Under the pieces are notes generated by a model. The model was not told the DNA's origin. It did no database searches and saw only the letters and a list, made by a program, of their open reading frames with translations. A stretch of DNA of 64,000 nt from Phytoactinopolyspora halophila (GTDB taxonomy: Bacteria; Actinomycetota; Actinomycetes; Jiangellales; Jiangellaceae): positions 347,465 to 411,464 of the forward strand of contig NZ_QMIG01000003.1 in the NCBI RefSeq assembly GCF_003287285.1, given 5' to 3'. The first letter of the stretch is position 1. Each line of letters opens with the position of its first letter. This document shows, in pieces, positions 36,536 through 44,959 of this stretch. The position numbers and the translations under genes are program-made.

Positions 36536-37534
36536 ATGGCACACAAGCAACATCCCATCGGAACCGGATTCACCGCCGCGTCGACGGCCGACGAGGTCCT
36601 CGAGGGCATCGACCTGACCGGCAAAAATGTCATCGTCACCGGCGGTAGCTCCGGTCTCGGCCTGGAGGCCACCCGAGCGCTCAGCAAGGCCGGCGCGTCC
36701 ATTACCGTAGGCGCCCGCAACCCGGACCGGGCAGCAGGCGCACTGACCGGGATCGAGCGCGTCGACATCGACCAGCTGGACCTCCTTGACCCGGCGTCCA
36801 TCGACACCTTCGTTGCCAGCTACCTCGACTCCGGTCGGCCGCTCCACATCCTGGTCAACAACGCCGGCATCGGGGGCGGCGAGCTCGTTCGAGATGCGCG
36901 CAGCTACGAATCACAATTCGCGACCAACCATCTCGGCCATTTCCAGCTGACCCTGGGCCTGGCGCCCGCACTGCATGCCGCGCACGGCGCCCGAGTCGTC
37001 AACGTGTCATCCGGTGGCCACCAGCTCTCCGACATCCGCTGGGACGACCCGCATTTCACGACCGGCTATGACGGCATGCTCGCCTACGGCCAGTCCAAGA
37101 CCGCCAATGTCCTGTTTGCCGTCGAGTTGGATCGGCGATGGGCCGAGAAAGGAATCCGCGGCTACGCCGTCCACCCAGGCGTAGTCATCAGCACCAGTTT
37201 GGGGCGCTCGCTGCCCGAGGATCAAAAGCGGGCCATGGAAGCGGCCATGGGACTGATCGACGAGTCTGGTCAACCGGTCATCGACCCCGACCGCGAGAAG
37301 AAGACACCGCAACAGGGCGCAAGCACCACCGTGTTCGCGGCGACCAGCCCGCTGCTAGCCGAAATCGGTGGCGTCTACCTGAAGGACAACGACATCTCAC
37401 CGCTGGCGGACGGCCCGGCGGCCATCAACTTCGGTACCGAAGAGATCATCACGTCCGACGTCATGCCGCATGCCATCGACCCGCTATCCGCCCAACGACT
37501 CTGGGAACTGAGCGAACAGCTGCTCAAGGCATAA
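36536..37534 (+). CDS. Short-chain dehydrogenase/reductase
   Basis: 332 aa classical-type SDR acting on an alcohol or carbonyl with NAD(P). The cofactor motif is TGGSSGLG (residues 35-42), the structural motif is NNAG (108-111), the active-site Ser lies in NVSSGG and the catalytic pair is YGQSK (Tyr184, Lys188). It is longer than the usual 250 aa and resembles the retinol-dehydrogenase/WWOX-like group. It follows the aldo/keto reductase remnant in the same direction and probably answers to the divergent TetR regulator. Confidence 0.93.
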   Translation: MAHKQHPIGTGFTAASTADEVLEGIDLTGKNVIVTGGSSGLGLEATRALSKAGASITVGARNPDRAAGALTGIERVDIDQLDLLDPASIDTFVASYLDSGRPLHILVNNAGIGGGELVRDARSYESQFATNHLGHFQLTLGLAPALHAAHGARVVNVSSGGHQLSDIRWDDPHFTTGYDGMLAYGQSKTANVLFAVELDRRWAEKGIRGYAVHPGVVISTSLGRSLPEDQKRAMEAAMGLIDESGQPVIDPDREKKTPQQGASTTVFAATSPLLAEIGGVYLKDNDISPLADGPAAINFGTEEIITSDVMPHAIDPLSAQRLWELSEQLLKA

Positions 37535-37720
37535 CGCCCACAAACACTGCCGCCGGCTAGCCGACAGCCTACCACTGGCAGCACAACATCGGCGGTTCTG
37601 CCAGCATTTCGATAATCCTTCGGCCCCTTACGCTCGCTTCGTTCCACGGCTACGGTAAGTCCGTTCTGTCCTCGTTCCGTGACGTCGGTCACGGCCGAAC
37701 GATGCGACAAGGAGGTCGCC

Positions 37721-39355
37721 ATGACTGTTTGTGCGACTCGACGGTCCCGGCATCCGGCCGCGGCACTTGCTGCCGCGGCCGGATTGGGGCTCGTCGGGAC
37801 GATGCTGGCGTCAGCGCCCGCGTCCACCACGCCCGCGTCGGCGGAGCCATCCGACACCAGGTGCGCCGATCGCACCAACAACACGTACCGCAAGCTGCTC
37901 CAATGCGTGACGCTCGATGACGTCCGCGAGCATCAGGAGCAGTTCCAGAAGATCGCCGACAACAACGACGACCCGCACTACCCGGGCACTCGGGCAGCCG
38001 GCACCCAGGGATACGCCGACAGCGTCACGTACGTGGCGGAGCTCCTCGAAGACGCCGGCTACGAGGTGACACTGGACGAGTTCGAGTTCGACTTCATCTT
38101 CCCAGCGGTGCTCGAACAGCTGGCTCCCGTGGAGGGCGACTACGAGACCGGCGCGTTCACCGGCAGCGGCGCCGGCGATGTCACCGGAGACGTCATCCCC
38201 GTCGACCTGGCCCTCGAACCGCCGCGCGATTCGACCAGCGGCTGCGAAGCATCGGACTTCGACGGGCTCGACTTCAGCGGCCCCTCCGACATCGCATTGA
38301 TCCAGCGAGGAGCGTGCACGTTCGCCACCAAGGCGCTGCACGCCGAGGCGGCCGGCGCCGAGGCCGTCGTCATCTTCAACCAGGGTAACGACCCGACCCG
38401 CGAGGGCTTGATCGTCGGGACGCTCGGGGACGCCGATGTCGGTATCCCGGTCGTCGGGGCCAGCTTCGGCAACGGCGTGGAGCTCGCCCAGCCCGGCTCG
38501 ACCGCTCGCGTGCACGTCGTCGAGCCCGAAACCCGCACCGACGTCAACGTCATCGCCGAACTGCCCGGGAGGAATCCCGACAACGTCGTCATGGCCGGAG
38601 CTCATCTCGACAGCGTGACCGACGGGCCGGGCATCAACGACAACACCTCCGGGTCGGCGGCGATCCTGGAAACGGCGCTGGAGATGGCCAAGATCCGGCC
38701 GCACAACACGCTGCGCTTTGCCTGGTGGGGCGCCGAGGAGCGGGGCCTCATCGGCTCGACCGCCTACATCGACGAGCTGCCTCAAGAGGAGCTCGACCGG
38801 ATCGCGATGTATCTGAACTACGACATGGTGGGCTCGCCCAACCACGTGCAGATGACCTACGACGCCGACCAGTCCACCTTCGAGGCCCCAGTCCCGGTGC
38901 CGGAAGGATCGGAAGCGATCGAGGATCTGTACGAGTCGTACTACACCTGGATCGACGAGCCGTACGACGATGCCGAGTTCTCCGGGCGCAGCGACTACCA
39001 GGCGTTCATCGAGAACGGCATCCCGTCCGGCGGCCTGTTCACCGGAGCGGAGGTCGTCAAGACGCCCGAGCAGGAGGCGATCTGGGGCGGCACGGCCGGC
39101 GAGCAGTTCGACCAGTGCTACCACGAGGCCTGCGACACGTTCGGCAACGTGCACCCGCACGCGCTGGAGGTCAACAGCGACCTGATCGCGTTCGCGCAGC
39201 TGACGTTCGCCTACTCGACAGAGTCGGTCAACGGCGTCCCCGGTAGGCAGGTGCCCGGGCTACCCAGAGAGCTGCCCGATCCGGCCGGGCCGGAGGGCAC
39301 GTTCGGCTCCACCGATGGTGGCGCCGAACTCGATCGGGGTGGTGCCGACATGTAG
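37721..39355 (+). CDS. Secreted M28-family aminopeptidase with PA domain
   Basis: 544 aa. A signal peptide ends near residue 41. A protease-associated domain (residues about 140-270, with ALIQRGACTFATKALHAEAA) is inserted before the zinc-peptidase core. Ligands are seen in order: AGAHLDSV (His), GINDNTSG (bridging Asp), WGAEERG (catalytic Glu then ligand Glu), NYDMVGSPN (Asp) and CYHEACDT (His). Likely releases amino acids from peptides outside the cell. AAGGAGG before ATG 37721 is near ideal. Confidence 0.95.
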   Translation: MTVCATRRSRHPAAALAAAAGLGLVGTMLASAPASTTPASAEPSDTRCADRTNNTYRKLLQCVTLDDVREHQEQFQKIADNNDDPHYPGTRAAGTQGYADSVTYVAELLEDAGYEVTLDEFEFDFIFPAVLEQLAPVEGDYETGAFTGSGAGDVTGDVIPVDLALEPPRDSTSGCEASDFDGLDFSGPSDIALIQRGACTFATKALHAEAAGAEAVVIFNQGNDPTREGLIVGTLGDADVGIPVVGASFGNGVELAQPGSTARVHVVEPETRTDVNVIAELPGRNPDNVVMAGAHLDSVTDGPGINDNTSGSAAILETALEMAKIRPHNTLRFAWWGAEERGLIGSTAYIDELPQEELDRIAMYLNYDMVGSPNHVQMTYDADQSTFEAPVPVPEGSEAIEDLYESYYTWIDEPYDDAEFSGRSDYQAFIENGIPSGGLFTGAEVVKTPEQEAIWGGTAGEQFDQCYHEACDTFGNVHPHALEVNSDLIAFAQLTFAYSTESVNGVPGRQVPGLPRELPDPAGPEGTFGSTDGGAELDRGGADM

Positions 39356-39465
39356 CACGCCGGCAGTGGATGCCCGCCACTCGTGCGACGGTGGGCCGGT
39401 CCCCGAGGGGCCGGCCCACCCCCATCCTCGCGCCTGCCCGCGCCTGTTCATCCCCGCACCGTGCC

Positions 39466-39535
39466 GACTTCGATACCCAGACGTGCGAAAACACCGCCCG
39501 ATCCGCGAATAAATGCACGTTTCGGCATCAAAGTC
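39466..39535 (-). repeat. Palindromic element family 2, copy D
   Basis: 70-nt hairpin, inverted relative to copies A-C: its reverse complement ends TTTTCGCACGTCTGGGTATC followed by GAAGTC, matching copy B. It is located between the M28 peptidase stop and the 3' end of the phosphotransferase gene, a convergent gap. Confidence 0.85.
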
Positions 39536-39581
39536 ACTCACCGGAAGCCCGGAAGGCCGAGCGAGAGGAGCCGCATCGGTG

Positions 39582-40493
39582 TCAGCCGGTGCGATCGTGA
39601 TCCGCGAGGATCTCGTCGATGACGCGATGGTTGCGGCTTGCCAGCTCGTTGTCCGTACTCACGTTCTCGGCCAGCGTGAGCAGAGCCTTCCACAGAGCCC
39701 AGCCCCGTGCGCGCGCCCACGTCGCCTCGTCCTGGTCGACGGCGTAGCGGAAGGCCTGCCGACTCGCACCGTAGAACAGGGTCCAGGCGATCACCAGATC
39801 GCACGCGGGATCGCCGACGCCAGCCGTGCCGAAATCGATGACTGCGGCCAAGGCGCCGTCCTTGACCAGCAAATTTCCGTGAGCTATGTCGCCGTGGAAC
39901 CATACCGGGTCGCCGTGCCACGTGGCGTCGAGCGCAGTCTCCCAGACTGCCGAAGCTCGGTCGGTGTCGACCATGCCGTCCAACACGTCGAGCGATCGAC
40001 GAGTCTCGTCGTCGTAGTGCACGAGCGACGCACCACGGTAGAAGCTGTGCGCACCCGCCTGCGGGCCGCTGCTGGCGTCGATCCGCTGCAGTGCTCGGAT
40101 GAACTCCGCGACCGACACGGCAAAGGCGGACAGGTCATCGATGCGCTCGTAACTCGCGGTCTCACCGTCCAGCCACGGCCGGATCGACCACTCGAAGGGA
40201 TAGCCCTCATCGGGCACTCCCTTGGCCAGCGGAACGGGAATGGGTACGGGCAACTCCGGCGCCAGGACCGACAGCCAGCGGTGTTCCTTGTCGACGGCCG
40301 GCTCGTAGGACTCGTGCGTGGGCAGGCGCACACTCATATCGTCACCGAGGTGGTAGGTCCGGTTGTCCCATCCGTCCACCTCGACCGGTGTCACCGGAAG
40401 GTGACGCCACTGCGGAAACTGCGCGCCGACCAACCGCTTCACAAGAGAAGCGTCGATCCCGGCGCGTCCATCCCTGCGCACACCGTCGAGCAT
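39582..40493 (-). CDS. Aminoglycoside phosphotransferase-family kinase
   Basis: 303 aa, protein-kinase-like fold. The catalytic loop is WFHGDIAHGNLLV (HGD with Asn five residues later) and the metal loop is VIDFGTAGVGDPACDL. The N-terminal lobe has WDNRTYHLGDDMSVRLPT. Members phosphorylate antibiotics, sugars or other small metabolites; this one resembles the general actinobacterial APH group rather than a known resistance enzyme. ATG 40493 is chosen by family length. Confidence 0.88.
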   Translation of the reverse strand: MLDGVRRDGRAGIDASLVKRLVGAQFPQWRHLPVTPVEVDGWDNRTYHLGDDMSVRLPTHESYEPAVDKEHRWLSVLAPELPVPIPVPLAKGVPDEGYPFEWSIRPWLDGETASYERIDDLSAFAVSVAEFIRALQRIDASSGPQAGAHSFYRGASLVHYDDETRRSLDVLDGMVDTDRASAVWETALDATWHGDPVWFHGDIAHGNLLVKDGALAAVIDFGTAGVGDPACDLVIAWTLFYGASRQAFRYAVDQDEATWARARGWALWKALLTLAENVSTDNELASRNHRVIDEILADHDRTG

Positions 40494-40540
40494 CCGAACA
40501 TCATGGTTGCTGCGAACGAGGCCGCTCAAGCCAATTTCGG

Positions 40541-41281
40541 CTAGGTCAACGGGCCTAGCGGCGGATGGCGCGCAGATCTGAGCACACCCCGAACGGCGTC
40601 CCGGAACTGCCTCACAGCGGCTCGCCAGTAGGTGATCGGGCTCAGCCCGCACGATCGAAGCGCCGCGCCGTGGTCCACCAGGATCACCGCGGCCGCGCCC
40701 ACAGCGATCGGCCACCATGCGACGACGATCATCGTTCGCAGGAGTCTAGGTGTGCGACGCAAACTCTCCCGGAGGCCGTCGATCTGGAACCGGATGTGAT
40801 TGCGCTCGTCCGTGGCAATGCGCAGTCCGATCAAGCGCAGTACGGGATCGGGAGCGGAATCTGCCAGCGCCGCGAAGTACGGCATGGCAACCGACTCGGC
40901 TATCAGGAACAGCGCGAGCTCCGTGCGCAGGCCCAGCGCGCGGCGCAGCCTCGTGAACGCCTCGTCTGACCAATGTGAGTCGAGCGGCGACGCTCCGAGA
41001 TGCTCGAGGCCGCGCCGAAACAGCGCGGAGTGTTTTTGCTCCTCGTCGACGAGCAGGTGCAAGGCGGCCAGGTAAACCGGGTCGCCCGCCTGCTCGGCCT
41101 TGGCCAGCAGACGTTCGCCGTCCCCGCTCTCTCCGAGCTCGAAACGCTAGAACGAACGGATGAACGCCCGTCTGGAGCGCTGGCTCACCGTGGCGGCGGA
41201 GTCCCAGTCGATTCGTGCCTCGATCGCTTCGTGCCTGGCGGGGTTGTCGCGGAAGTAGGTGAGCCACCTGTCGAACGTCAC
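40541..41281 (-). pseudogene. Ferritin-like di-iron protein interrupted by an in-frame TAG
   Basis: Translating from GTG 41281 gives FDRWLTYFRDNPARHEAIEA, an in-frame TAG at 41147-41149 (codon 45), then RFELGESGDGERLLAKAE and LLVDEEQKHSALFRRGLEHL, RTELALFLIAESVAMPYF and IATDERNHIRFQID: the Glu and ExxH pattern of a ferritin-like four-helix bundle, with a hydrophobic C-terminal helix. The frame is the same on both sides of the TAG, and the original codon was plausibly CAG (Gln). Either a single nonsense mutation or an unusual decoding event. Confidence 0.78.
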
Positions 41282-41882
41282 GCCGTCAGCCTAGCCTCGC
41301 TTGATCGGGGAGTCGCCGCCTTACGAGGAGAGATCACGAGAACAGACATGGCCTCTACCTGCGATTTTGCCCACACAGCGATCCTCATGAGGCCCTGAAA
41401 TCACTATATGATCATGAATTCGTGCCACACCCCGTGCCACAGATTCGGACGTTAGGCGTTAGGCGATGAGTTCCGGCGGGTCCCTCGTCTCGTCGGCGAG
41501 GTGCAAAATCAGCCGGCCACCGGTAAGTCGCCAGCAGCGTGCCGCGCAATCCGGGTAAACGCCCCCGCGCGAGGTCGCTCGCCTCGAAGAGGAGTTCGCA
41601 GCCACGAACACCCCACGGTCGGCACGGCCTTGCCGGCGTCGCTGCTGACAAGAGCGTCTGCGATGGGGTTGTTGCGCCCGCCCAGCCTGTGCGGATCTTC
41701 CATCACCGCCGAGGTGTGAGCGTAGTAACACCTCGGTCGGTAGTCCTCGAAGTGCAGATCGCAGATGACCCGGACGCTGCTACTTATCCCCCAGCGCTTC
41801 TTCTTTGATTCTTCAAATCTGACGCCTCGGCAATGTCAACTTGCCAACGGTTACCTCACCGCCAAACTGTGGGCAGCCGTGC
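41282..41882. other. 600-bp region without a supported gene
   Basis: GC content falls towards the right end and stop codons are frequent in all frames after about 41750. It holds a 9-bp hairpin CCGAGGTGT / ACACCTCGG at 41709-41736. Short minus-strand open frames at 41459-41731 show no family resemblance and may be relics. The region marks the left boundary of the AAA ATPase cluster. Confidence 0.5.
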
Positions 41883-43246
41883 CTACCAATAGATAGCGAT
41901 GATCTCGGTGTCGAGCAGGTAGCCCTTGTCCTTGGTCTCCGTCGACATGGAGGACAGATCTGTTCCCGGGCGGGTGTCGATGGCGCTGAGACCGTGCTTC
42001 ATCTGCGCTAGCACCCGGAGCCTGGCAGCGACTTGCGCGTCTACGGTCTTGCCGGCAACGGTCGCAACGTGGTTAGCGACTGGTTCCATCGCCAGTCGCC
42101 ACTGCTTCACCGTTGATCCTTGCTGCAGCCCGTCCGGCGGTTCTAGCAGCGGCATGAGGCCGGGGTCAGCGGGATCGAGGTAGACGTTCAACTCCTCGGC
42201 GATCAGTTCCGCGTACTCGCGAAGCACGAGCCGGACCTTGTCCGAGCTGTCAGTCGACGCTGCCCTCTGCGCCATCGTGTCCAGCACCATGTTATTCATC
42301 ATCTCCAGCACATCGTGGAACTGGGGTGCAACACGTGCGAGGACGTCGACGAGCTTGAGCGGAGTCCACTTGGTCTGAAGATCGGGTCGGAGGACACGGG
42401 CGAGGACCTGGAATTCGGAGCGCGCAAACACGACGCTGCGGATGTCTTTCCAGAACAGCGTCTCCTCGGCGACACCCACCAGGTACAGCGGCGTAGCCTT
42501 GACTGTCGGCCCGAGGTTCGCGACGACATCTCGATGCACGATCAGCTCGGTTCCGTCGTCCTTCGTGACGACGACGTAGTCCCGGGCCTTCGCCCGCAAG
42601 GGCACGAGCCCGGCTCCAAGCTTCTCGATCATCCGACTGAGCACGGCGGCGTCCTTGAGCCCGGCCATGTCCGGGATACCGAAGGTCGCCTGGTCCTGCT
42701 CGAAGAGGTCGAAGAACGTCCTCACGACCGTGCGGGCCTGGAACAGCGGCTCAGCTTCGAGCTCAACCGTGAGCTCGATCAGATGGCCGCGCCGCAGGGT
42801 CGACGGATCCAGGATCCACCCGCGGGCCCATCGGGTTTGAATTCCTCGACCGCACTGCACGCCGGGGCTGGATCTCCGGCCAGTGTGGGCGCGATCACGA
42901 GCGTGTCGCGGACCCTTCGGTACAGATCCCTGAATGTCGACTGGATGATGGCCTTGCGCAGCACCTGCGTCGTGCGGGTGTCCGACGCATGCGATTTGGC
43001 GGTACCACCCGCCTTGGCGACCCCAGCCGACGCGCTGTACGAGCCCGATGTCTCGGCCATGAGCGTGGACGCGTGGGTATCGGTGACCTCGGTGGCTATC
43101 ATCCCGTCCTTGGATGCGAGCAGGCTGAACACGCTCACCTCGTCGAGGTACACGAACTCTCGGATTACATCCGCGGATTCCCTCGCATCCTTCCGCCACC
43201 GCCAGCGCCGCACCTGACGGCGGAACCAGTTCCCCAACCTTGTCAC
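41883..43246 (-). pseudogene. DUF6414-like protein, split by a -1 frameshift
   Basis: The first frame, from GTG 43246, reads FVYLDEVSVFSLLASKDGMI then ATEVTDTHASTLMAETSGSY and AIIQSTFRDLYRRVRDTLVI, matching DUF6414 proteins, whose function is unknown. After EEF near 42838 the coherent sequence continues in the -1 frame as RWARGWILDPSTLRRGHLIE and on to a 41883 stop. Total would be about 454 aa. The GTG start overlaps the AAA ATPase stop by 4 nt, so the two are coupled. The shift may be a mutation, an assembly indel or recoding. Confidence 0.7.
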
Positions 43247-44481
43247 TGTCCACCCCGTCGCGTCGTCTGGGCGCGCACGGCCCGCTGTGCAACGGCGCGC
43301 TCCCAACCGCCGAAGAAGTCCTCGATCTCGATCTGCTCGCGCCCGTCCTGCACCGCCAACAGCGCAGCTTCGGTCCAGATGCTGTTGAGCTCCGCGCCGC
43401 TCCACCCTTCCGATTGGGTCGCAATCGCCTCCAGCGGCAGATCATCCGCTGCCCGCTTGCCTTTCATCGTTTTGCGGAGGATGTCGGTGCGGCCCGCCAA
43501 ATCCGGCAGCGAGAAGTGGATCTGCCAATCAAACCGTCCCGGTCGTCGGATGGCCTCGTCGACGTCCTCGGGTCTATTCGTGGTCGCGAGCACCATCAGC
43601 TCGTGCTCCCCGGCGCTGAACCCGTCGAGTTCCGTGAGCAACGTGGCAACGATCCGGTTCGATGCCTCGTTTGCCGTATCCGTCCGCTGTCCCGCGACGC
43701 TGTCGATCTCGTCAAAAAACACGATGGATCGCTGCTTGCGGGCGTCGGCGAAGATCATGCGGAGCAGCTCTTCGCTCTGCCCGTACCACTTGCTCATGAT
43801 CTCGGGCCCATTGATCAAGTAGAAGGTAGCACCGCTCTGTGCCGCCATGATGCGGGCGAACAGAGTCTTGCCGGTTCCCGACGGGCCCGTTAACAGGACG
43901 CCACGGATCGGCCGAGCTCCGATCTTCTCTAGGACATTGCCGTACTCCAACGGAACCTCGATCAGCTCCTTCGCCCGTTCAATGACGTCGTCGAGACCGC
44001 CGAGGTTGTCGAATGATTCCTTGGGCGCGGGGATCTTGAACTTCGTGACGACCTCGTCGGTGAGGTCCGGAAACTCGATGAAGCGCAGAGGCTCGTCGTC
44101 GAGTTTCCGCAGAACTCCGTCCTCCTTGGTGACGTGCACCGTGTTGCCGCGCCCGTACTCGACGGTGTCGACGGTGGGAACTTCGATCCATCGGCCGCCA
44201 GTGTCCACGATCGTGATGTCGTCAAGCTTGAGGCGGACGACCGCGATCTGGGGCTCGGGGTTCCATAGATCGTCCGGAGCTGACCGCATCGACGAGTCGG
44301 AGACGAACACGACGGAACCGGTCTCGAACGCGATCGGCTGGTTGCTGGTGGCGTGGCCGACGGTTCCGTCGCCCAGCTTGAAGTACACGGTCGGCGGCGA
44401 GTCCGAGGTATGGAGGACGCGTGCGAACCGGCCTTCGACGACCTCGACCTCGACCTCATCCTCGTTGTCGTAGTCGTTCAT
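43243..44481 (-). CDS. AAA ATPase, proteasomal/Cdc48-like single module
   Basis: 412 aa. Residues 1-140 form an acidic, beta-rich N-terminal domain with no recognised family. The AAA module follows: Walker A GPSGTGKT (199-206), pore-loop region GPEIMSKWYGQSEE, Walker B IVFFDEID (253-260), sensor 1 ATTNRPEDVD, arginine finger RRPGRFD and C-terminal SGAELNSIWTEAAL. It lacks the coiled coil and HbYX tail of the mycobacterial proteasomal ATPase. It should assemble as a ring that unfolds or remodels a protein. GAGG lies 6 nt before the ATG. It is coupled to a DUF6414-like partner. Confidence 0.9.
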   Translation of the reverse strand: MNDYDNEDEVEVEVVEGRFARVLHTSDSPPTVYFKLGDGTVGHATSNQPIAFETGSVVFVSDSSMRSAPDDLWNPEPQIAVVRLKLDDITIVDTGGRWIEVPTVDTVEYGRGNTVHVTKEDGVLRKLDDEPLRFIEFPDLTDEVVTKFKIPAPKESFDNLGGLDDVIERAKELIEVPLEYGNVLEKIGARPIRGVLLTGPSGTGKTLFARIMAAQSGATFYLINGPEIMSKWYGQSEELLRMIFADARKQRSIVFFDEIDSVAGQRTDTANEASNRIVATLLTELDGFSAGEHELMVLATTNRPEDVDEAIRRPGRFDWQIHFSLPDLAGRTDILRKTMKGKRAADDLPLEAIATQSEGWSGAELNSIWTEAALLAVQDGREQIEIEDFFGGWERAVAQRAVRAQTTRRGGQ

Positions 44482-44959
44482 CCATACCTCGTCTCGGCGT
44501 CTCGGGTCCTCGCTGGTCACGGACCATTGTGCAGGAATCGCGCGACGAACCCGTCTGCACGCGTCGTGAATCTACCGCCGTTGTACGAGTAAGACCGAGT
44601 GACCGCCGGTCACGAGGCTGTGGTCGTGTCGCAGTTCACCACGTGGTGATTCCAAAGCCCAGCTCATCCCAGGTTCGGCCGCGCTCGTTGTCGCGCTGAC
44701 CAGGGTTAGGCGCTAGCGACACGATGAGCCTCGAGGCCGCCCAACGAACCTCATCGACGAACGACCGGACGAGGCTGGAGTCGTGAGCTCCACCAGTGAT
44801 CCGACACGGGCATCATCAGATGAGTCAACGCGGGAGGTTGTCGTAGTGACACGCGACGGGCTAAACTATCTAATAGCAAAGACTTGGACTTCTTACCTAC
44901 GGGTTCGTAAGTCAGGTTGGCCCCCGGTGTAGCTACGGCAGCCGGGGGTTTGCTCTCTT
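44482..44959. other. Intergenic region between AAA ATPase and DUF3800-like genes
   Basis: 480 bp on the upstream side of the AAA gene. Its promoter should lie here. It also holds a plus-strand promoter-like pair and a hairpin described separately, suggesting a small transcript. GC content is lower than in neighbouring genes. No protein-coding signal is seen. Confidence 0.5.
44874..44952 (+). ncRNA. Candidate small RNA with terminator hairpin
   Basis: TTGTCG (44838-44843), an 18-bp spacer and TAAACT (44862-44867) resemble a plus-strand promoter. About 50 nt later comes the strong hairpin CCCCCGG (44921-44927) / CCGGGGG (44942-44948) with GTAGCTAC inside its loop, followed by TTTGCTCTCTTCT. 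An upstream small stem CTTAC / GTAAG brackets a GGGTTC loop. The predicted transcript is about 75-80 nt and does not overlap a gene. The hairpin could alternatively only terminate the DUF3800-like gene. Confidence 0.35.

Noticed and set aside
41459..41731. 90-residue minus-strand frame considered as a toxin relic
   Set aside because: No PIN, RelE or other motif is visible, and the hairpin at 41709 overlaps its start. Recorded only as unsupported sequence.
42830..42845. Canonical programmed -1 frameshift site
   Set aside because: The local sequence C-AAA-CCC does not fit the X-XXY-YYZ heptamer and no clear stimulatory hairpin is seen, so a mutation or sequence error is more likely.
44895..44916. 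tRNA-like GGGTTCGTAAGTC segment
   Set aside because: It resembles a T-loop, but there is no acceptor stem, anticodon arm or matching 3' end.
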